A stretch of 20,071 bases of DNA from a virus. A model generated the notes under the pieces. It saw only the letters and a program-made list of their open reading frames with translations, did not search any database and was not told the DNA's origin. The DNA is taken from the IMG/VR virus record IMGVR_UViG_3300020439_000111, positions 1-20,071 of that record, one strand, 5' to 3'. The position numbers were made by a program, and so were the translations under genes. The first letter of the stretch is position 1, and each line of letters starts with the position of its first letter. This document shows positions 9,101-16,521 of this stretch, piece by piece.

Positions 9101-12100
9101 TGCAGGATATCAAGATTCTGATGATGGTGACATCACCACAATCAATTCTTACGAAGGATTTAATTACGCTAAGGATATTGGTGTAATTGGAAATTCTAGA
9201 GTCTCTGATATTATTGATGCAAGACCAAGAGTTACTGAATATTCAATCGCAGAAGGGGCAAACTCTCCGTTCGAATTTAGTGGTAGAAATTTTGAAGATG
9301 GTCAAAGTGGTAGAACACATAGTTCATCTCACATCTTGGCGTCTGATGAATCTATGACTCTTGATTACTCCTATTTCTTAGGAAGAATCGATAGATTGTA
9401 CGTAGATACCACTGGTCGAATTGGTGTAGCTCAAGGTGCACCAGACGATAATCCAAAGGCACCTGATCCAATTAGCAATTGTATGAATATTGCTACGGTG
9501 TACCTCCCAGCATATCTTTATAATACTTCTGACGCTCAAGTATCATTCATTGATCATAAGAGATATCAGATGAGTGATATTGCTAAACTTGAGCAAAGAA
9601 TTGCAAGTCTTGAATATTATACATCACTGAGTTTAATGGAGACTCAGACTCTCAACCTGTTTGTCAGTGATGCTAATGGACTTAATAGATTTAAGTCTGG
9701 AATATTTGTAGATAACTTCTCTTCCCTTGCACCTCAAGATACAACAATTGGTATCAGAAATGCTATTGATAGAAAAAATGGTATCTTGAGACCATCTCAC
9801 TACACCACTGCACTTAATCTTCAACTTGCTACTAATGCAATTAGTGGTGTTGGAACAACCTCTAACACAAGCCAAGATGCTGAATTCGCAGATCCTGTAG
9901 GTGTAAATGTAAGAAGAACTGGTCAAATGGTAACACTTGACTATTCTGAAGTCGAGTGGTTGAATCAACCATTTGCAACAAGAGTTGAAAACGTTACTCC
10001 ATATCTGGTACAATTCTGGCAAGGAAATATTGAATTGATCCCAGATGTTGATGTCTGGATTGACACCAATCTGTTGGAAGTCAATAGTGTTATGATGGAA
10101 GGTTCCTTCCAAGGAATTGCAGAAGCACTTGGTGCTGAAATCACCACAAATGCAGATGGTCAGAGTGTAGGTGTTACTCCAATCATTTGGAACTCCTGGG
10201 AAACGACTGGTGTCAACTTGGATATATCCTTGGATAACCAAGTCAATCAGAGCACCTCAACATCTCAGAACACAGTTTCTTCAAATGCTTCTACCAACTT
10301 TGGTGATGGTGGTAGTGCAAGTGTTGGTATTGATATTGGTCAAACAACCACAACGACAACTACAACAAATAATATTACTGCAACATCATCAATCTCCCTC
10401 AATCAACAACAAACTGGTGTTCAGCATACAATTACTGAGAATATTGATACTGAATCACTTGGTACTAACGTAATTAATACTGAGATCATCAACTTTATGA
10501 GATCTCGTAATATTAATTTTGATGGAAGATCATTCAAACCATTTACTAGACTGTATTCATTCTTTGATTCTGTTGATGTCACAAAATTCTGCACTCCAAA
10601 ACTTATCGAAATTGAAATGCAGCATGGTACATTTACCATCGGAGAGACTGTAGTTGGTACAATGAACAATGGTGGTTCAGTGGCAAATAATACTGATTCC
10701 ATTCCAGAAATTACATTTAGAGTTGCCAATTCAAATCATAAGTTTGGTCCCTTCTCTGCACCTGAAGACATTTACATCACTAACCCATACAATCGTGACC
10801 TTACTATTCCTGCAAATTATTCGGAATCATCAACAATCCTCAATGTAGACCTCTTTAGTCTACAGTCTCAGGATACACCAGAATTCTATGGCTGGATTGA
10901 AACTGACATGATCTTAACGGGTCAAACCAGTGGTGCTCAGGCAAGGGTTACAAATAGAAGAATTACATCTGATAGAGTTGGTACTATTCAGGGTTCGTTC
11001 TGTGTTCCACCTACTGGCAATTCTGCAAATCCAACATTTGAAACTGGAACATCTTCATTCAGACTTACAAATAGTAGCACGAATAGCTCAATCGAAGGTG
11101 TAACAACCACCGCCGGTGAATCGCTCTTCTATTCACAGGGAACTCTTCAAACCACTCAAGAGACTACATTGTCTCTTAAGAATGCATCAGTCGTCACACA
11201 AGACTTTGTTCAGTTCCAGACTATCGGTGACACTGCAACATCTAATACTATTCAAGTTATCTCTACAGATACGAATACTCAAATTACAGATGTTGACCTT
11301 GATATTGACGTTGAGGCTCCTGATCCCCCAGAACCAATTGTTATTGTTGAACCAGCACCAGCTCCACCCGCTGGTGGCGGAAACGGTGGTGGTGACCCAC
11401 TTGCTCAAACATTCACGGTTGATGATACGACAGGTATCTTTGTTACGAAGGTTGACTTCTACTTTAGAACAAAGGGTGAAAGTGCTCCTGTCATATTCCA
11501 CATCAGAGAAACAACACTTGGTACACCAAATGCTAGAGTTCTTCCTTTCTCTGAAGTATCACTTGACCCAGATAAGATCAATCTTAGTGAAGACGGTACG
11601 GTAGCAACGACTTTCGAATTACCATCACCAGTCTATCTTGAGGGAGAGACCGAGTATGCAATGGTCTTGATGTCTCACTCAACAGACTATACCGTCTATA
11701 TTAGTAGACTTGGTGAAGCAGACATCACTACATTAGGTGGTGGTGAGTCTGATCAAGTTATTGTCTCAGAACAGCCTCTCCTTGGTTCACTGTTCAAGTC
11801 ACAAAACGCTTCTGTTTGGACACCAAGTCAATACGAAGATCTTAAGTTCAAACTCTACAGAGCTGACTTCAAACAAACTGGTAGTGTTTCCTTCTTCAAT
11901 CCAAAATTACCAGATTCTCTTGGTGCCATTGATCCAAATGGTCTTTCACTTGAGTCAAGACAAATTAGAGTTGGACTTGGTACAACTGTCAATGATGCTA
12001 GTGTACCTGAAAGACTAACACTTGGCAATACCGTCAAACAGTTAAGTATTGGTGCACAAGGTACTCTTGTTGCTTTAGCTGGTTCTGCGACAGGCGATCT

Positions 12101-13883
12101 TTCACTGACAAACGTTGGTGCTGGATACACACCTTCTTCTGGTGGATTTACTTACACTGGTGTTGCACTTACAGCAATTACTGGTAAGGGTATTAATGGT
12201 ACTGCAGATATTACAATTAATGGTGGTGTTGCAGTTGCAGCAACCATTAGAGCAGGTGGTTCTGGTTATGTAGTTGGTGATGTATTGACTCCAGTCAGTG
12301 TTGGTTCTCTTGATCTTGGATCTAATATCCAACTTTCGGTACAAGAAATTCTTGGAAACAATACTCTTGTTCTCGAAAATGTTCAGGGTAACTTCTCAAC
12401 AAGTTCTGCATATCCATTGTACTATGAGAACAACGTTGGTTTCACTACAGAACTCAACGGTGTGGGTGGAAATGTCGTTCCTACATCACCAATTGCTATC
12501 ACTCATCAAGGTGATTACATCAGAGTATTCAAGAGAAATCATGGTCTATACTCCAATATCAACAGAGTCACTATTTCAGATGCAAGAAGTGATGTAACTC
12601 CAAATACCCTTGCACAAGAGTATTCTTTCGATACGACATCCTTCATTACTCTTGAAACTGCTGCAACAGATTATGAAACATTTGAAAATCTTGGAGTTGG
12701 TGGTACAAACCCTGGATACGTGAAGATCGGTAATGAAATCATTAGTTACACAGGTACTTCTGGTAGAACACTCACTGGTGTCACCAGAGGTGTTGATAAC
12801 ACTACGATCGGAACTCACTCAGCTGATGAATTGGTGTACAAGTATGAGTTAAATGGTGTATCTTTGAGAAGAATCAATAGAGAACATCAATTGATTCAGG
12901 TAAATGCATCTGATCTTGAGGAGGCACCAATTGGACTTGATTACTACTATGTGAAACTTCAAATGAATGCCAATGGTACCAATAGAGCACCATCAAATTC
13001 TGAGGGATTCCCTCCACTCTACTTCAACGAAAGAAAGGTTGCTGGTGGTCCTGATGTGAAGTCTACTTATAACTTACCGTTCCATTTGATCACTCCAAGA
13101 GTTACAAACATCACACCTCTTGGAACAACTCTGATTTCTCAGGCTAGAACAGTCAGTGCATCAAGTGTTTCTGGTAATCAAGAGAATATGCTTGATCAGG
13201 GATATCAGAGAGTTAATCTGTTTAACGAGAATTATTTCGATTCTCTTAGAATGGTTTCATCGGCAAGAAACGAGGAACTCTTACTTGATTCCGATCTCTT
13301 CCCTGGTGACAGATCATTCTCCATGTTATTTAATATGGTAACAACGGATACTAGATTAAGTCCTGCAATTGACCTTGATAATGCATCTGTCGTATTCACA
13401 TCAAATAGAGTCAATCAACCGATTACTAACTATGCTGATGACTTTAGGGTAGCTACAACAACAGAAGATCCAAATAGATTCTTCTATGTCTCTAAGAACA
13501 TTGTTTTAGAAAATCCTGCTACATCTCTTGAGGTATTGTTGGATGGATACTGCACAAATAGAAATGACATTAGAGTCTTCTATTCTGTTGATCAAGACGC
13601 ACCTGTTGATGAGACGGTCTTCATTCCTTTCCCTGGATATGCAAACCTTGATTCGAGTGGTGCCGTTCTTGAACGTGGTAACAGTAACGGAACTCCTGAT
13701 ACGTTTGTACCTAAGAGAGACTCTTACGAGACTAATCCATCTCCAAACCTCTTCAGAGAATACCAGTACACTGTTGACGATTTAGTATCCTTTAGATCTT
13801 TCAGAATCAAGGTTATTGGTACTTCTACCGATCAGGCAGTTGCACCAATGATTAGAAACCTCAGAGCAATAGCATTAGCATAA
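6171..13883 (+). CDS. giant DUF4815-type virion structural protein (baseplate/tail-fibre-associated)
   Basis: A 2,570-residue protein. The N-terminus (DDFDPQSNYYKVLFKPGF, QARELTGLQSILQNQ, then FKEGAKV) fits the DUF4815 family of tailed-phage structural proteins, and later segments INPGKAYVKGYEVE and RRTFDESGHYYV also fit. A Ser/Thr/Gln-rich low-complexity stretch spans about residues 1357-1425, followed by NFMRSRNINFDG and FDSVDVTKFC at 1441-1474, a segment recurring in such proteins. A proline/glycine hinge lies at 1715-1741. A beta-sandwich-like region starts DPLAQTFTV at 1742. Two GxGY modules lie at 1974-1997 and 2020-2042, and a ligand-like module at about 2158-2228. Four SGA-type motifs occur at about 98, 488, 876 and 1579. 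In T4 the space between genes 8 and 13 holds 9, 10, 11, 12 and wac; this one gene fills it here. A peripheral baseplate role is inferred from position. It overlaps the next gene by one base (TAATG). Confidence 0.8.
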   Translation: MPQETNLNVAPYFDDFDPQSNYYKVLFKPGFPVQARELTGLQSILQNQVEQMGNHFFKEGAKVIPGDLTYIKDYYGIQIEPEFLGIPVGIYLDQILNTTITGATSGVTAKVVKYITNEESERGVYTLYLNYENSATSDEEVSTFLSGEILLTSKNITYASTFISAGEGFATTIPSNAPIVGSSFNISDGVYFLRGHFVNVNAETLILDQYSNTPSYRVGLDVIEEIVSSDIDPNLADNAQGFNNYTAPGADRLKIGTYLAKKPLDNFEDANFVQLSEVKDGVLRLVNTNTDYNFIGDEFARRTFDESGHYYVKAFRTSVRNSLNDNEGNRGIFEEGQTTDYGQTPSDNIGIYKINPGKAYVKGYEVETIAPTLIDFFKPRTKKTIKNQAVNFGFGPTLSCNRVHNSPSIGINTTGIISLRNRRVGANNSPAGKEIGIARVYDFALESGSYDSSIPNINEWDLSLFDVQTYSDISVNEPVTLTTSTHIKGESSGATGFLKYNVSAGTALTAYGVNGNFHRGERLLFNGVLNDSRFVTDDTNYSISDVKSVHSAPGGFVSAGGTFCADLVQDSVRNFGSANVAAASGSQSKVSIPADAGFTFVGIVTVGNLVSYSRDSLDIQSIGEVVSVATTNFDIRAVQTVNGVCNGALPTSSETVQNLKLITTKATGGPGSGNIAGNEALYSTLPKLNISDVSLVNSDIVIRRQYTTSITNNSTPAINAEDNEVFLPFDEERYSLTRSDGSTEILTEDRISLTNGSTTLTINGLGGADTNSRLITTLRKTNLKSKVKTRSIAKDLVISKSRDSASGIGSTTLNDGLVYGDYPYGTRVQDEVISLNVPDVYKIYGIFESEDNNDPVAPNMTLGQLDGETSTTNDLIIGETLIGQTSGAKAILLSKIDDTQVVFTYLNSTNFANNEVIKFKTSNVNGVSSGVRAGSKEITADFKFDNGQRQSIYDYSRILRKSEVPVPARKIRVYFAAAGYQDSDDGDITTINSYEGFNYAKDIGVIGNSRVSDIIDARPRVTEYSIAEGANSPFEFSGRNFEDGQSGRTHSSSHILASDESMTLDYSYFLGRIDRLYVDTTGRIGVAQGAPDDNPKAPDPISNCMNIATVYLPAYLYNTSDAQVSFIDHKRYQMSDIAKLEQRIASLEYYTSLSLMETQTLNLFVSDANGLNRFKSGIFVDNFSSLAPQDTTIGIRNAIDRKNGILRPSHYTTALNLQLATNAISGVGTTSNTSQDAEFADPVGVNVRRTGQMVTLDYSEVEWLNQPFATRVENVTPYLVQFWQGNIELIPDVDVWIDTNLLEVNSVMMEGSFQGIAEALGAEITTNADGQSVGVTPIIWNSWETTGVNLDISLDNQVNQSTSTSQNTVSSNASTNFGDGGSASVGIDIGQTTTTTTTTNNITATSSISLNQQQTGVQHTITENIDTESLGTNVINTEIINFMRSRNINFDGRSFKPFTRLYSFFDSVDVTKFCTPKLIEIEMQHGTFTIGETVVGTMNNGGSVANNTDSIPEITFRVANSNHKFGPFSAPEDIYITNPYNRDLTIPANYSESSTILNVDLFSLQSQDTPEFYGWIETDMILTGQTSGAQARVTNRRITSDRVGTIQGSFCVPPTGNSANPTFETGTSSFRLTNSSTNSSIEGVTTTAGESLFYSQGTLQTTQETTLSLKNASVVTQDFVQFQTIGDTATSNTIQVISTDTNTQITDVDLDIDVEAPDPPEPIVIVEPAPAPPAGGGNGGGDPLAQTFTVDDTTGIFVTKVDFYFRTKGESAPVIFHIRETTLGTPNARVLPFSEVSLDPDKINLSEDGTVATTFELPSPVYLEGETEYAMVLMSHSTDYTVYISRLGEADITTLGGGESDQVIVSEQPLLGSLFKSQNASVWTPSQYEDLKFKLYRADFKQTGSVSFFNPKLPDSLGAIDPNGLSLESRQIRVGLGTTVNDASVPERLTLGNTVKQLSIGAQGTLVALAGSATGDLSLTNVGAGYTPSSGGFTYTGVALTAITGKGINGTADITINGGVAVAATIRAGGSGYVVGDVLTPVSVGSLDLGSNIQLSVQEILGNNTLVLENVQGNFSTSSAYPLYYENNVGFTTELNGVGGNVVPTSPIAITHQGDYIRVFKRNHGLYSNINRVTISDARSDVTPNTLAQEYSFDTTSFITLETAATDYETFENLGVGGTNPGYVKIGNEIISYTGTSGRTLTGVTRGVDNTTIGTHSADELVYKYELNGVSLRRINREHQLIQVNASDLEEAPIGLDYYYVKLQMNANGTNRAPSNSEGFPPLYFNERKVAGGPDVKSTYNLPFHLITPRVTNITPLGTTLISQARTVSASSVSGNQENMLDQGYQRVNLFNENYFDSLRMVSSARNEELLLDSDLFPGDRSFSMLFNMVTTDTRLSPAIDLDNASVVFTSNRVNQPITNYADDFRVATTTEDPNRFFYVSKNIVLENPATSLEVLLDGYCTNRNDIRVFYSVDQDAPVDETVFIPFPGYANLDSSGAVLERGNSNGTPDTFVPKRDSYETNPSPNLFREYQYTVDDLVSFRSFRIKVIGTSTDQAVAPMIRNLRAIALA

Positions 13884-14116
13884 TGACAAATTTGATTCCA
13901 GTTGAAGGCATGGACGGGTATTATAGAGATGCCCGTTCTGGTGCCGTTGTCAATAAAAATAAGAATGATTTTGATTCCTATGTGAAACGTCGTGAAGCTT
14001 TGAATAATCAACAACAAAGTTTCGTTGATTTACAAGACGAAGTTGAAAACTTGAAAACTGATGTGAATGATATCAAGAATATGCTTCATACTATCACGGA
14101 TTTATTAAATAAATAG
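13883..14116 (+). CDS. small coiled-coil protein, function unknown
   Basis: A 77-residue protein starting MTNLIPVEGMDGYYRD, with an ARSGAVVNKN segment next. I recognise this type of small protein (LIPVEG followed by RD and SGA) from structural regions of T4-like and other myoviruses, without an established function. Residues about 43-76 have regular hydrophobic spacing (FVDLQDEVENLKTDVNDIKNML) and should form a coiled coil. The ATG overlaps the stop of the giant gene by one base, so translation is probably coupled. It could be a small virion oligomer or an assembly factor; the sequence does not decide. Confidence 0.75.
   Translation: MTNLIPVEGMDGYYRDARSGAVVNKNKNDFDSYVKRREALNNQQQSFVDLQDEVENLKTDVNDIKNMLHTITDLLNK
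14108..14115 (+). promoter_or_regulatory. T4-type late promoter motif AATAAATA
   Basis: AATAAATA (within TTAAATAAATAG) lies over the last codons and stop of the 77-residue gene, 25 bases before the gp13 ATG at 14141. It would drive the gp13-gp14-gp15-gp16 run. Confidence 0.55.
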
Positions 14117-14140
14117 ACATATAGATAGGTCTAATTATAG

Positions 14141-15004
14141 ATGGCACAGCCAAGTACTAGACAAGAACTTATTGATTATTGTTTGAGACAGTTGGGTGCT
14201 CCTGTATTGGAGATCAACGTTGCAGATGAGCAAATCGAAGATCTTGTAGATGATGCCATCCAGTATTTCCAAGAGAGACACTTTGATGGTGTAGGACAAA
14301 CATATCTCAAGTATCAAATCACTCAGGCTGATGTTGATAGAGGAAAGGCAAGACCTCCAGGTGCACCTTCTGCAGGTTCATCGGTTGGTATTGCTTCGAC
14401 ATCAGCAAGTACTAATATCGTAGGAACAGCAACAACATATACATACTACGAAAATAGTAACTATCTTCAGATCCCACCTAACGTTATCGGGATTAACAAA
14501 GTATTTCAATACGATGATGCTCAATCAATTAGCTCATCGAACATGTTCAGTTTCAAGTATCAACTGTTCCTGAACGATATCTACTATTGGGGTAACACCG
14601 ATTTACTGAGTTACTCAATGGCTATGTCGTATTTGGAGACGATGAACTTCCTTCTGAATACACATAAACAAATCAGATTTAATCAAAGAAAGGATAGGAT
14701 GTATCTTGATGTTGATTGGAGTAATCTGAGAGTCGGTGAGTTTATTATCATCGATTGTTGGAGAACTGCCGATCCTAATGATTATCCAAGAGTTTACAAT
14801 GACTCTTTCTTGAAACCATATCTAACTGCTCTTATTAAGAGACAGTGGGGTCAGAACTTGATCAAATTCCAGGGGGTCAAATTACCTGGTGGTATCGAGT
14901 TCAATGGAAGACAATTATATGACGATGCACAAGCAGAACTCGATCGTATTCAGGAGAGAATGTTGAGCACATATGAGTTACCACCTCTTGACATGATAGG
15001 GTGA
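14141..15004 (+). CDS. 13: neck protein gp13 (head completion)
   Basis: A 287-residue homologue of T4 gp13 (309 residues). gp13 and gp14 form the neck that closes the DNA-filled head and provides the site where the tail attaches. The N-terminus carries the typical pattern: a helix, then RQLGAPVLEINV, DEQIEDLVDDAIQYFQERHFDG, which parallels the T4 region LRRLGAPIINVELT... with YGEYHFDG. No signal or membrane segment. Order gp13-gp14-gp15-gp16 as in T4 supports the call. The start at 14141 follows a weak AGG at 14127-14129. The gene ends TGA six bases before gp14. Confidence 0.9.
   Translation: MAQPSTRQELIDYCLRQLGAPVLEINVADEQIEDLVDDAIQYFQERHFDGVGQTYLKYQITQADVDRGKARPPGAPSAGSSVGIASTSASTNIVGTATTYTYYENSNYLQIPPNVIGINKVFQYDDAQSISSSNMFSFKYQLFLNDIYYWGNTDLLSYSMAMSYLETMNFLLNTHKQIRFNQRKDRMYLDVDWSNLRVGEFIIIDCWRTADPNDYPRVYNDSFLKPYLTALIKRQWGQNLIKFQGVKLPGGIEFNGRQLYDDAQAELDRIQERMLSTYELPPLDMIG
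14998..15004 (+). promoter_or_regulatory. ribosome binding site AGGGTGA for gp14
   Basis: AGGGTGA overlaps the gp13 stop codon and lies 6 bases before the gp14 ATG at 15011. It fixes this start and suggests coupled translation of gp13 and gp14. Confidence 0.6.
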
Positions 15005-15010
15005 TGACAT

Positions 15011-16483
15011 ATGTTAAATCCCTTTTTTCTAAACGGTACTAGATCCGAACAAAACCTAATCCAGAGTCTTGTCAACGAACAGTTGCAGATGTATGGTGTG
15101 GAAGTGTATTATCTTCCAAGAACTTACGCTACTACCAATTCAATTATCAAGGAAGTAATTGAATCGGAGTTTAAGAATGCATATCCATTAGAAGCATATA
15201 TCGATAATTACGAAGGATATACTGGACAAGGAACTATCTTATCAAAATTTGGTATTGAAAATAGAGATGATCTTCAGTTGATCATTTCAAAAGAAAGATT
15301 TGAAAACTATATTGCACCACTGACTGAAGGTCTTTCCAACATGGAACTGACTGACAGACCTAAAGAGGGTGATCTTATCTACTTCCCACTAGGAGATAGA
15401 CTTTTTGAGATTAAGTTTGTTGAACACGAACAACCATTCTATCAACTCAAGAAGACGTATATCTATGAGTTGAGATGTGAACTCTTCAGATATGAAGACG
15501 AAGTTATCGATACTGGTGTTGATACAATCGACGACGAGATCGCACAAATTGGTTATATTCAAACACTGAATTTGATTGGTGTTGGATCTACTGCAACAGC
15601 AGAAGTGGACTGGTGTGCTACAGGTGCAGTTAATGAGATAACCATCCAAAATATGGGTAAGGGATTTACTGCCCAACCCGTAGTCGGTTTCTCTTCAGCA
15701 CCTCCAGGTGGAGTTACTGCAACAGGTATTGCCTCCGTTTCTTATGCATATCCTGCGTGTGATGGTAAGTCTGGAAGAGTATCTGCAATTCACATCACAA
15801 ATGCTGGTTGTGGATATACTGTCCCACCAGTAATCACGGTGAATGGTGGTGGTGGATCTGGATTTGCTGCAACCACTGGTATCTCTACTGCTGGTTCTAT
15901 TCAGGCTATCAGAGTTACAAATGGTGGTTCTGGTTACTACAAAGCTCCAACTGTTTCTATTGGTAATAGTTCTGGTGCGTATCCTATCTTCGATTCTTCT
16001 ATAGTCTATAGCTTTGATGCTAACACGTTTACGTTCGACTCAGCATTCCCACGTCCAACAAGAGATGCAGTCGGTCTTGCAACTATTTCTGCTTCTGGTA
16101 TTGTTACAGCTGTATACGTTATCGATGGTGGTGAAGGATATGACTCTGCACCACAAGTCACACTTTCTGGTCCTGCAGTCAATAATGTTGTTTCCGTTGG
16201 TGGAACGTTCATCTTCAATGAGGTTGTCACTGGATCTATTTCAAGCACCACCGCAAGAGTCAAGGAATGGGATGGTGTCAATGATATCATTGAGGTAAGT
16301 ATTGTAGATGGTTACTTCCAGGTTGGTGAGGTATTGACTGGTCAAGATTCTGGTGCTAAGTACGTCATTGGTGGAACAAATGATGATGATCTTGTCGATC
16401 CATATGCAGACAATGACAATATTGAAATCGAGGCTGACACTATCATTGACTTCTCACAAAGTAATCCATTTGGAATGCCTTGA
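15011..16483 (+). CDS. 14: neck protein gp14 with inserted beta-repeat region
   Basis: A 490-residue homologue of T4 gp14 (256 residues), the partner of gp13 in the neck. The N-terminal ~175 residues (NPFFLNGTRSEQNLIQSLV, YGVEVYYLPRTY, then DRPKEGDLIYFPL and FEIKFVE) are the conserved part. Residues about 190-430 are extra compared with T4 and hold four spaced GxGY modules: 208-227 (NMGKGF), 256-277 (NAGCGY), 296-317 (NGGSGY) and 364-385 (DGGEGY), each followed by a Pro-x-Val strand. An SGA motif (VLTGQDSGAKYVI) follows at 436-454. The acidic C-terminus (DPYADNDNIEIEAD, then NPFGMP) looks like the family's usual end, so the extra region is an internal insertion, not an extension. It starts after a good ribosome binding site. 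Confidence 0.88.
   Translation: MLNPFFLNGTRSEQNLIQSLVNEQLQMYGVEVYYLPRTYATTNSIIKEVIESEFKNAYPLEAYIDNYEGYTGQGTILSKFGIENRDDLQLIISKERFENYIAPLTEGLSNMELTDRPKEGDLIYFPLGDRLFEIKFVEHEQPFYQLKKTYIYELRCELFRYEDEVIDTGVDTIDDEIAQIGYIQTLNLIGVGSTATAEVDWCATGAVNEITIQNMGKGFTAQPVVGFSSAPPGGVTATGIASVSYAYPACDGKSGRVSAIHITNAGCGYTVPPVITVNGGGGSGFAATTGISTAGSIQAIRVTNGGSGYYKAPTVSIGNSSGAYPIFDSSIVYSFDANTFTFDSAFPRPTRDAVGLATISASGIVTAVYVIDGGEGYDSAPQVTLSGPAVNNVVSVGGTFIFNEVVTGSISSTTARVKEWDGVNDIIEVSIVDGYFQVGEVLTGQDSGAKYVIGGTNDDDLVDPYADNDNIEIEADTIIDFSQSNPFGMP
15632..16165 (+). repeat. four degenerate GxGY modules inside gp14
   Basis: Four copies of a roughly 20-residue unit, (V/I)-x-(V/I)-x-N-x-G-x-G-(Y/F)-x5-P-x-V-x-(V/I), begin at 15632, 15776, 15896 and 16100. 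They are conserved in protein pattern but not in DNA sequence, so this is an old protein repeat and not a recent DNA duplication. Confidence 0.75.
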
Positions 16484-16492
16484 TACAAAACT

Positions 16493-16500
16493 GTTAAATA
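16493..16500 (+). promoter_or_regulatory. late promoter-like motif GTTAAATA
   Basis: TTAAATA in the 38-base gap between gp14 and gp15, 21 bases before the gp15 ATG. It is a variant of the motif seen in the other junctions. Confidence 0.35.
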
Positions 16501-16501
16501 G

Positions 16502-16513
16502 AGGTATATACCT
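16502..16513 (+). promoter_or_regulatory. perfect 12-base palindrome AGGTATATACCT in the gp15 leader
   Basis: The palindrome lies between the late promoter-like motif and the gp15 ATG at 16522. It includes the only AGG-type purine block of the leader. It could bind a dimeric protein or form a short transcript structure; at this length it may be chance. Confidence 0.3.
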
Positions 16514-16521
16514 GTAAAATA

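Noticed and set aside
9633-10241. 202-codon open frame on the minus strand inside the giant gene
   Set aside because: It is antisense to a well-supported coding sequence, has Cys/Ser/Ile-rich composition typical of reversed coding frames, and no ribosome binding site or family resemblance.
11116-11604. 162-codon plus-strand frame overlapping the giant gene in another phase
   Set aside because: Leu/Ser/His-rich translation from an out-of-phase reading of repetitive codons; the main frame here codes recognisable DPLAQTFTV sequence.
15018-15031. CCCTTTTTTCT run near the gp14 start as a frameshift site
   Set aside because: The phase does not give a proper X XXY YYZ slippery heptamer, and the zero frame alone yields the full gp14 protein.
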